The notes beneath the pieces were generated by a model, which saw nothing but the letters and a program-made list of their open reading frames with translations, made no database searches and was not told the origin of the DNA. Made by a program: the position numbers and the translations under genes. A DNA stretch of 5,792 bases from Oscillospiraceae bacterium (GTDB lineage: Bacteria > Bacillota_A > Clostridia > Oscillospirales > Oscillospiraceae). The stretch spans positions 1 to 5,792 of the forward strand of contig JAFYLN010000123.1 of assembly GCA_017537045.1 (NCBI GenBank). Direction: 5' to 3'. Positions 1 through 4,018 of this stretch are shown here, piece by piece (within the stretch, counting starts at the first letter, position 1; the number at the start of each line of letters is the position of its first letter).

Positions 1-3
1 GAA

Positions 4-5
4 AG
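4..5 (-). repeat. Core dinucleotide CT at the IS110 right end
   Basis: It reads TAGTTAGT-CT-TTC in recombinase sense and is paired with the identical CT at 1540-1541. The window begins three bases beyond it. Confidence 0.75.
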
Positions 6-18
6 ACTAACTATTAAA

Positions 19-24
19 AGTCAA
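19..24 (-). promoter_or_regulatory. Right-end -35 half of the IS110 circle-junction promoter
   Basis: TTGACT lies on the minus strand facing out of the right end. When the ends join with one CT core it falls exactly 17 nt upstream of TATTAT at the left end. Each box matches consensus at five of six positions. In the inserted form this half has no partner inside the element. Confidence 0.72.
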
Positions 25-124
25 GCACCAATTCTAGAAAGATGTGGAAGGCGTCACTATCGCAAAAACGGCATGGCAAGTAGAGCGTCGCTGGCGGCGC
101 TCTGAGAAAATGTTGTTCTGGTTG

Positions 125-1300
125 TTATACGGTCAGTCTGTATGGTTGTCCGGACCTCTCCATGGCGAAAATCAACCGCACGAGCTTCTTGGCGGCATGG
201 GAGATGGCGACATTGTAATGCTTACCCTCAGCTCTTTTCTTGGCAAGGTAAGCAGCGAATGTCGGATCCCACTGGCAGACGTACTTTGCAGCATTGAAAA
301 TGGCATAGCGTAGGTATCTGGATCCTCTCTTCTCCATGTGGGAATAGCAATTTGTAAGCTGTCCTGACTGGTAGGTAGAGGGTGACAGACCGGCATAGGC
401 CAGGATCTTGTCTGCGGATTCAAAGTTGGAAAAATCGCCAACCTCTGCCAGGATCATGGCTCCCATCCGTACGCCAATGCCGGGGATCGTGGTGATGGGA
501 GAATTGATTTCAGCCATGATGGAATTGATCTCAGACTCGATTTCCTCAATCTCTGCATCCAGTTCCCGGATGAGCCGAATGGTATGCTTCAGCTCCATCG
601 ACTTTGCAGGCATTCTGGAACCAATGGAACCCTTTGCAGCATCCCGGATCGCAATCGCCTTATCCCGGCCGTAATGCCCTCTGGAGGCGTCGGACAGCAC
701 AGACTTCAGACGAGTCAGATGCGCCGCCGCAATCTGGTGTGCGCCCGGGAACTCACTGAGAAGCGCATAAACAGATGCTATATGGAGAGAAGGGACCAGT
801 TTTTCCAGTTCCGGGAACAGAATGCAGACCAGTCTGGCAACAGAGGTTTTCAACTTGGCCCGTTCACGAACTTTGTCAAATCTGTATCTGGTTAGTGACT
901 TTAATTCTTCATTGTGGTATGATATGTCTGTGTAGGACTTGAGGTCCAAATCAGACATTAGCATAGCCGCAATGGTTCGTGCATCCACCCGGTCAGTCTT
1001 GGTTTTTCGAAGGGTCAGACTTTTCCGGTAGAGATTGGTGTGCAGCGGATTGATAACGTAGGTTGGCAGACCTGTGTTAAGCAGAAATCCGAGAATGTTG
1101 TAGCTGTAATGTCCGGTAGCCTCAAGTCCTACTTTTATTTTGTCTGCCGGACAGGTGCAGCGGCGAATGGTTTGCAGCAGGGTGTCAAATCCCTCTGCAT
1201 TGTTTGGAATGGTGAATACATCCGCCAGGACTTCACCTTCCGAGCTAAGGATGAAGCAGTCATGTTTATCTTTGGCAACGTCAATACCCACACAAATCAT
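125..1300 (-). CDS. tnp: IS110-family DEDD recombinase (transposase), 391 aa
   Basis: This is the recombinase that catalyses RNA-guided excision, circularisation and insertion of the element. The N-terminal RuvC-like domain shows D7 (in GIDVAKDK), E60 (in GLEATGHY), D103 and D106 (in KTDRVDA), the DEDD set. A coiled-coil-prone stretch lies at about residues 240-270. The C-terminal Transposase_20 part has a helix-hairpin-helix (TIPGIGVRMGA, about 272-282) and GLSPSTYQSG, where S312 is the likely catalytic serine, followed by KRGSRYLR. Length is within the usual family range. The start is set by GGAGG seven bases upstream and by the VGID motif at residues 4-7. The same frame stays open for 102 codons further upstream, but that stretch is the predicted bridge RNA, so a longer protein is unlikely. 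No frameshift or missing motif is seen, so it is probably active. Confidence 0.95.
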   Translation of the reverse strand: MICVGIDVAKDKHDCFILSSEGEVLADVFTIPNNAEGFDTLLQTIRRCTCPADKIKVGLEATGHYSYNILGFLLNTGLPTYVINPLHTNLYRKSLTLRKTKTDRVDARTIAAMLMSDLDLKSYTDISYHNEELKSLTRYRFDKVRERAKLKTSVARLVCILFPELEKLVPSLHIASVYALLSEFPGAHQIAAAHLTRLKSVLSDASRGHYGRDKAIAIRDAAKGSIGSRMPAKSMELKHTIRLIRELDAEIEEIESEINSIMAEINSPITTIPGIGVRMGAMILAEVGDFSNFESADKILAYAGLSPSTYQSGQLTNCYSHMEKRGSRYLRYAIFNAAKYVCQWDPTFAAYLAKKRAEGKHYNVAISHAAKKLVRLIFAMERSGQPYRLTV

Positions 1301-1307
1301 GATGATA

Positions 1308-1312
1308 CCTCC
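1308..1312 (-). promoter_or_regulatory. Ribosome binding site of the IS110 recombinase
   Basis: The minus strand reads GGAGG followed by seven bases and then ATG at 1300. This fixes the start at the conserved VGIDVAKDK N-terminus and rules out the open upstream extension in the same frame. Confidence 0.85.
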
Positions 1313-1353
1313 GGTATGTATATTTGATGCTGGATCCACAGGACACTTTACTC

Positions 1354-1404
1354 TTGTAACCTTGTTCCACATAAACCGTCTGGCGGTATCTAACTGATTA
1401 ACAA
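1354..1404 (-). other. Donor-binding loop of the bridge RNA
   Basis: The capping hairpin is 1375-1387 (ACCG-CCAGA-CGGU). The 5' loop strand (1388-1399) contains AGUUAG, identical to bases just inside the right end (TAGTTAGT, 6-14). The 3' side carries ACAAG, the complement of CT-TGT at the left end. The closing stem is weak and has two options: UUGUU/AACAA (1400-1404 with 1362-1366), or UUGU/ACAA using 1354-1357, which leaves the right donor guide unpaired. The core itself is not matched by the left donor guide. Confidence 0.68.
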
Positions 1405-1405
1405 T

Positions 1406-1488
1406 ACTGTAAAGGGCTGTGGTTGGAGCCTTTCCGGAACCGTCATGCGGTAGGAGTGAATGAACCAATCCACAGCATCCCTTACAGT
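1406..1488 (-). other. Target-binding loop of the bridge RNA
   Basis: The outer stem pairs 1470-1488 with 1406-1422 (ACUGUAAGGG and GCUGUGG against CCACAGC and CCUUUACAGU, with a 2-nt bulge). It continues as UUGG/CCAA after a one-base bulge at 1469. The inner hairpin is 1439-1451. The 5' loop strand (1452-1464) ends ACUCCU, identical to left flank plus core (AACTC-CT). The 3' strand (1427-1438) contains GGAAAG, the complement of core plus right flank (CT-TTC, with C predicted next). Confidence 0.8.
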
Positions 1489-1531
1489 GTAGCATACGCC
1501 CTTGGAGAGGGGCTCTAAAAACTACTACTCT

Positions 1532-1537
1532 ATAATA
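1532..1537 (-). promoter_or_regulatory. Left-end -10 half of the IS110 circle-junction promoter
   Basis: TATTAT starts two bases inside the left end and reads toward the bridge RNA and recombinase. In the circular form TTGACT from the right end supplies the -35 box at 17-nt spacing. Expression of the RNA and recombinase would then be high from the excised circle and low from the inserted copy. Confidence 0.72.
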
Positions 1538-1538
1538 C

Positions 1539-1544
1539 AAGGAG
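1539..1544 (+). promoter_or_regulatory. SD of the first 29-aa gene, spanning the IS junction
   Basis: AAGGAG lies eight bases before ATG 1553. Its first A is the last base of the IS. AG is the core and GAG is the original flank. Before insertion the site would have read GAAAGGAG, so the insertion cut the SD but rebuilt a usable one. Confidence 0.75.
1540..1541 (-). repeat. Core dinucleotide CT at the IS110 left end
   Basis: It reads AACTC-CT-TGTAT in recombinase sense. Left flank plus core is identical over ACTCCT to the 5' strand of the target-binding loop. On the + strand these two bases are the AG of the AAGGAG SD of the following peptide gene. Confidence 0.8.
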
Positions 1545-1552
1545 TTATTCAG

Positions 1553-1642
1553 ATGATATTTGCTATTAAACGGCTTATATACCACACTGTCGGGATAGGA
1601 TATCACAGCCGTGCGCCGTGCGGCATTAATATGAATGGATAA
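1553..1642 (+). CDS. 29-aa conserved peptide, copy A
   Basis: I do not recognise this family. It is a 29-residue ORF with a well-placed SD (AAGGAG, 8-nt spacer). It is homologous to the equally long ORF at 2008-2097: 18 of 29 positions match without gaps, including the start and the C-terminal pattern GYHxRAPCxIN and final G. The N-terminal half is hydrophobic with two basic residues (K6, R7), and the single Cys is C23. Homology, equal length and similar SD spacing argue for a translated peptide, not chance. It precedes a 59-aa DNA-binding-like gene, as copy B precedes the excisionase. Roles as a regulatory leader peptide, a partner of the integration proteins or a membrane peptide are open. 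The IS110 insertion at its SD has separated it from whatever promoter lay upstream. Confidence 0.7.
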   Translation: MIFAIKRLIYHTVGIGYHSRAPCGINMNG

Positions 1643-1654
1643 ATAGCAATAAAT

Positions 1655-1685
1655 ACTTGAGACAAGTACAAGTCAGTAATACATT
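1655..1685 (+). promoter_or_regulatory. Candidate promoter/operator before the 59-aa gene
   Basis: TTGAGA (1657-1662) and TACATT (1680-1685) are 17 nt apart and match the -35 and -10 consensus at five and four of six positions. The -35 lies inside the perfect inverted repeat ACTTG-AGA-CAAGT (1655-1667). The second arm is repeated directly after it (ACAAGT twice, 1662-1673), an arrangement that could bind a dimeric regulator. This is suggestive only. If real, it lets the module be transcribed despite the upstream IS. Confidence 0.4.
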
Positions 1686-1711
1686 TTCGATTTCTGAGGA
1701 GACTAATATTT

Positions 1712-1891
1712 ATGAATAAAAATAAAGCAAACGCAACCGGGTCCATGGTTACTAAAGTTAGTGATAGTGCAAAGATGTTCAACGGTGGCCGCTATACAAT
1801 TGTAGCACGAGGCAATGCGATGACAGTGGTCCGCTATTATACAGATGCCGATGGCCGTAAGCGCCAGCAGTGGCAGGTCGTTAAAAGCTAA
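1712..1891 (+). CDS. 59-aa protein resembling a free integrase arm-binding domain
   Basis: It starts at ATG after GAGGAG (10-nt spacer) and ends at TAA. Residues 34-54 (starting GNAMTVVRYYTDADG, ending KRQQW) align without gaps to residues 8-28 of both integrases in this window (GDTYAVVYYYSDVSG and GKKYVVVYYYTDEEG, each ending QKW). Shared positions are the G, VV, YY, D, G, a basic pair, Q and W. This is the three-stranded AP2-like arm DNA-binding fold found at the N-terminus of Tn916/lambda-type integrases. The protein stops five residues later, with no core-binding or catalytic domain. The first 25 residues are polar and probably flexible. Likely roles are competition with integrase for arm sites, or directionality/regulation. 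It could also be the surviving 5' end of a lost integrase gene, but it has its own SD and a clean stop. Confidence 0.65.
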   Translation: MNKNKANATGSMVTKVSDSAKMFNGGRYTIVARGNAMTVVRYYTDADGRKRQQWQVVKS

Positions 1892-1903
1892 GCCTTTGTG
1901 CAT

Positions 1904-1969
1904 ACTGCTGAGAGTGATATAAGCAGTTATCATGATTTGCGGTAGCGAAAAAATACTGAAAAAATCAGT
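1904..1969 (+). other. Inverted repeats between the 59-aa gene and peptide B
   Basis: ACTGCT (1904-1909) pairs with AGCAGT (1922-1927). ACTGA (1955-1959) pairs with TCAGT (1965-1969) across five A residues. No T-run follows on the + strand, so these are not clear terminators. They may be operator or integrase-binding sites. No convincing promoter was found in this gap. Confidence 0.3.
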
Positions 1970-2007
1970 CATATTATCAAATAGGGTAACTGGAAGGAGT
2001 GATCAAA

Positions 2008-2097
2008 GTGATCTGCGCTATTACCTGGTGTATATACAACACCGCCGGGACAGGCTATCACATCCGCGCGCCGTGCGATATCAACACGGAGGGATAA
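2008..2097 (+). CDS. 29-aa conserved peptide, copy B (GTG start)
   Basis: It is the homologue of the peptide at 1553-1642, with the same length, the same GYHxRAPCxIN C-terminal pattern and a terminal Gly. The start is GTG, eight bases after GGAAGGAG, and aligns with the ATG of copy A. It differs by extra cysteines (C3 and C8 besides C23) and a W7. Synonymous changes are frequent between the copies while the C-terminal half is kept (for example the RAPC codons vary only in Arg), which suggests selection on the peptide. It lies 53 nt upstream of the excisionase gene, so a leader or regulatory role for xis-int is possible. Function is unknown. Confidence 0.7.
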   Translation: MICAITWCIYNTAGTGYHIRAPCDINTEG

Positions 2098-2112
2098 TCA
2101 TCCAAGGATGAT
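2097..2112 (+). other. Perfect inverted repeat at the stop of peptide B
   Basis: ATCATCC-AA-GGATGAT begins on the last base of the peptide stop codon and lies 38 bases before the excisionase start. As RNA it would form six pairs around a CAAG loop, and as DNA it is a palindrome. No T-run follows. A repressor or excisionase operator, or a translation-coupled hairpin, is possible. Confidence 0.4.
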
Positions 2113-2150
2113 AGATAACAGTATTTACATCATTAAAGGAGAAAACAATT

Positions 2151-2342
2151 ATGAGTAAGAGTGCAAACAATGATAAGATGGACCGTCAGGTATATACCGT
2201 GGATGAAATCAAGCAGATTCTCGGGATTGGGCGTACGAGTGCCTATGAGCTCATGAAAAATCCGCCCTTCCGGGTTATTCGGGTTGGCAGGACTATTTTG
2301 ATTCCTAAGGATTCGTTCCACAAGTGGTTTTTGGGTGAATGA
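2151..2342 (+). CDS. xis: Excisionase-like helix-turn-helix protein, 63 aa
   Basis: This is a small winged-helix/MerR-like DNA-binding protein of the excisionase (HTH_17) type. After a polar N-terminus comes YTVDEIKQILGIGRTSAYELM (residues 15-35), the helix-turn-helix. The wing VIRVGRTILIPKDSFHKWF (42-60) follows, typical of recombination directionality factors. The SD AAAGGAG lies nine bases before the ATG. The stop is six bases before the integrase start, so the two genes are almost surely co-transcribed. Expected role: binds arm DNA beside the attachment site and tilts the integrase towards excision. Family assignment is strong. The excision role is inferred from position and fold. Confidence 0.9.
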   Translation: MSKSANNDKMDRQVYTVDEIKQILGIGRTSAYELMKNPPFRVIRVGRTILIPKDSFHKWFLGE

Positions 2343-2348
2343 TACTAG

Positions 2349-3728
2349 ATGGCATCTCTTGTTAAGAGAGGCGATACCTATGCCGTAGTATACTACTACA
2401 GCGATGTTAGTGGTAAACGCAAGCAAAAATGGGAGTCCTACAAATCGGAGCAGCAAGCGATGCGGCGCAAAGCGGAAGTAGAGCATAAGCAGTTGCTGGG
2501 TGATTTCGTAGCGCCTAACCAGATTACGCTTGCGGAGTTTCTGGTTGATTTTCTTGAAAAGTATGGTACTGTCAAGTGGTGTGAATCTACATACTCTAAC
2601 AACGTTGGGTTGATCAATAATTACATCAAACCGATTCTGGGCGATGTTCAGATTCAGAAAATTACTCCCATGATGGCGGATGCATATATCCGTAAGCTGA
2701 TGGTAACGAGACCCGTGGAGCGCAATGGCAGACGTGCCAAGACAGAGCATCTTACTGCAAGTGCAGTCAACAAAATCGTCAAGCTGTTAAAAACTGCGTG
2801 TAAGCAGGCCGTACGCTATAATATTATCGAGACCAATCCGTTTGATGGGGCTGTCCTCCCCAAACAGGACAAAACCCAAAGAGAAATTTGGAGTGAAGAT
2901 CAGATTGCAGAGATTTTGGCAGCCTGCGATGATGATCGTTTGCTGATTGTCCTGCACCTGGCCTTTGCCTGCGCCATGCGCATTAATGTGATATGTGGCC
3001 TTACTTGGGGCAATGTGCATATTGGAGATGAGGATATCCGAAATGGAGGGGCTTACTTGGTGGTAGATCGTGGCCAGAAACGTGCAAACAAAAAGGCATT
3101 GGAAGCTACTCGTCGAGACCATGTCCTGCTGGAATTTCCGTCTTGTAAATCGGATAGTAATACCTGTCTGATTCATAAGCCTCCCAAAACGGATGCCGGT
3201 AACCGCAAAATTTGGATCCCGGATTATGTAGCTAAGTTGCTTCACCAGTGGCAGATCCGGCAGATGGAAATTAAACGCGTTCTGGGCAATGAGTACCAGG
3301 ACTATGGTCTGGTCGTGGCCCAGGATAACGGAAGACCCTGGGAGGATGCATCCATCCGTAAAGCTTTTTACAGTTTACAGGAGCGGATGGATTTGCCCCA
3401 TGTTACGTTTCATTCTTTGAGGCATTCCAGCACGACCTACAAGCTGCTCTATAGCCACGGAGATATTAAATCGGTACAGGGCGATACGGGACATTCTCGC
3501 GCGGAGATGGTGGTCGATCTGTATGCGCACGCAATGGACAGCCAGAGACGTAAAAATGCACAGCATTTTCAAGAGGCGTTTTATGACAAATTTTCCGCTG
3601 GCCGGAAGAACAACGAAGAGAAAGAACAGTCACCGATTGACATGGCAGCAGTGGTCAAAGTGCTTCAGGAAGATCCTGAAATGCTCAGACAGTTTCTGAG
3701 GCTGCTGACCGCGGGCAACGACAAATAA
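2349..3728 (+). CDS. int: Tyrosine recombinase (integrase), 459 aa, full length
   Basis: This is the site-specific integrase of an integrative element. Domains are an arm-binding AP2-like domain (about 1-50, VKRGDTYAVVYYYSD), a SAM-like core-binding domain (about 58-165, ending NPFDGAVLP) and a catalytic domain (about 180-410). Catalytic residues are R211, K280 (KPPKT), H355 and R358 (FHSLRH), H382 (GHSRAE) and Y392 (DLYAH), all present. One oddity is box I. It reads MRINVICGLTW, where the second integrase has the usual LRLGEICGLTW, so the Gly-Glu after the arginine is replaced. The start matches the second integrase (MAS-I/L-VKRG). The SD is weak (GGGTGA, 10-nt spacer), suggesting translational coupling to xis. 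The C-terminal tail (about 415-459) is charged and divergent. Confidence 0.94.
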   Translation: MASLVKRGDTYAVVYYYSDVSGKRKQKWESYKSEQQAMRRKAEVEHKQLLGDFVAPNQITLAEFLVDFLEKYGTVKWCESTYSNNVGLINNYIKPILGDVQIQKITPMMADAYIRKLMVTRPVERNGRRAKTEHLTASAVNKIVKLLKTACKQAVRYNIIETNPFDGAVLPKQDKTQREIWSEDQIAEILAACDDDRLLIVLHLAFACAMRINVICGLTWGNVHIGDEDIRNGGAYLVVDRGQKRANKKALEATRRDHVLLEFPSCKSDSNTCLIHKPPKTDAGNRKIWIPDYVAKLLHQWQIRQMEIKRVLGNEYQDYGLVVAQDNGRPWEDASIRKAFYSLQERMDLPHVTFHSLRHSSTTYKLLYSHGDIKSVQGDTGHSRAEMVVDLYAHAMDSQRRKNAQHFQEAFYDKFSAGRKNNEEKEQSPIDMAAVVKVLQEDPEMLRQFLRLLTAGNDK

Positions 3729-3749
3729 ATACCCTATATAATACTTAAT

Positions 3750-3848
3750 TTGACACAAAAATCTGACACTACGTGCTATGGTGATACGATTATCATCTGT
3801 AATCAGCACTTAACATATATCGATACAACAAAGCCTTGATACAAAACA
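3750..3848. other. Repeat-rich segment after int: candidate attachment/arm sites
   Basis: TGACAC occurs at 3751-3756 and 3764-3769, 13 bp apart. GTGCT (3773-3777) and AGCAC (3805-3809) enclose an inner inverted repeat, GGTGATA-CGAT-TATCATC (3780-3797, one G:T pair). GATACAACA (3822-3830) and GATACAAAACA (3838-3848) form a loose direct repeat. Repeats next to an int gene are usual for integrase core and arm sites, and the 3' side of int is a common attP position. The actual crossover core cannot be fixed without the other end of the element. Confidence 0.4.
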
Positions 3849-3850
3849 GA

Positions 3851-3884
3851 GTGCCGCAATCTCTTCTGAGATTGCGGCACTTTT
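3851..3884 (+). terminator. Intrinsic terminator
   Basis: A perfect 13-bp stem (GTGCCGCAATCTC, 3851-3863, with GAGATTGCGGCAC, 3868-3880) has loop TTCT and is followed by TTTT and a T-rich tract. It closes the xis-int transcript and insulates the next gene. It also lies inside the upstream open frame of the second integrase, which argues against any start before it. Confidence 0.93.
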
Positions 3885-3898
3885 CTGTCTTTGCAAAT

Positions 3899-3927
3899 TT
3901 GGACCATCAAACATACTATGGTATAAT
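3899..3927 (+). promoter_or_regulatory. Promoter of the second integrase
   Basis: A perfect -10 box TATAAT (3922-3927) with the extended -10 TGG (3919-3921) has a poor -35, TTGGAC, 17 nt upstream. Transcription would start near 3934, leaving a leader of about 85 nt before ATG 4019. I see no clear hairpin or leader peptide in that leader. Confidence 0.75.
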
Positions 3928-4018
3928 CAACTTATCCGGAACAGCTTGCCATCTGGTTTCGGGTTCTTTTGAAATGTGGTCTGACAGCCGAGGGACTGGT
4001 CATCCAAAGGAGGACAAC

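Larger units (their letters stand above)
1350..1525 (-). ncRNA. Predicted IS110 bridge RNA
   Basis: It lies in the left-end non-coding region just upstream of the recombinase, where IS110-group elements encode the bridge RNA. In RNA order, a 5' hairpin GCCC/GGGC (1498-1513) comes first. A long stem follows (1465-1488 with 1406-1426) enclosing an internal loop capped by the hairpin ACCG-CAUGA-CGGU. A second internal loop comes next, capped by the near-identical hairpin ACCG-CCAGA-CGGU. Loop 1 matches the flanking target and loop 2 matches the element ends, as expected of target-binding and donor-binding loops. The 5' end is inferred from the -10 box at 1532-1537. The 3' end is a guess, just past the second loop. 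About 175 nt fits the size known for this RNA class. Confidence 0.82.
6..1539 (-). mobile_element. IS110-family insertion sequence, complete, with ends assigned
   Basis: The element is about 1534 bp and reads on the minus strand. It holds one DEDD recombinase gene and a long left-end non-coding region. Ends were set by internal consistency. In recombinase sense the left flank reads ...AACTC, then core CT, then TGTAT (left end). The right end reads ...TAGTTAGT, then core CT, then TTC (flank). The predicted bridge RNA loops contain ACTCCT and GGAAAG, matching left flank plus core and core plus right flank. They also contain AGUUAG and ACAAG, matching the right end and the core plus left end. 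There are no terminal inverted repeats, as is normal for the IS110 family. Removing the element rejoins an SD sequence (GAA-AG-GAG) upstream of the 29-aa gene at 1553. Only three bases beyond the right-end core are visible, so the right flank is thinly supported. Confidence 0.85.

Noticed and set aside
44..313. Small + strand ORF opposite the recombinase C-terminus
   Set aside because: It is the reverse-complement shadow of the conserved recombinase C-terminal domain and crosses its stop codon, with no SD.
1531..1536. TATAAT on the + strand as promoter of peptide A
   Set aside because: It would start transcription inside the SD at about 1543, and no -35 lies at a suitable distance. It overlaps the minus-strand -10 box by base composition.
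1301..1606. N-terminal extension of the IS110 recombinase frame by 102 codons
   Set aside because: The extension has no family similarity, covers the predicted bridge RNA and runs past the element end into peptide A. A good SD and the conserved N-terminus set the start at 1300.
1955..1969. ACTGA/TCAGT hairpin as a terminator
   Set aside because: The stem is only five pairs, A-T-rich, with no T-run downstream on the + strand.
2787..3245. Antisense ORFs opposite the intact integrase, including the one at 2133-2750
   Set aside because: There are no SDs or family motifs, and they lie fully opposite a well-supported gene.
3750..3779. TTGACA followed by TGCTAT as a promoter
   Set aside because: The -10 matches only three of six positions at 18-nt spacing and the site lies before a terminator. 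It is better explained as part of the TGACAC repeats.
3836..4018. Upstream start of the second integrase at 3836
   Set aside because: The stretch contains the terminator and the promoter. The SD and the similarity to the first integrase place the start at 4019.
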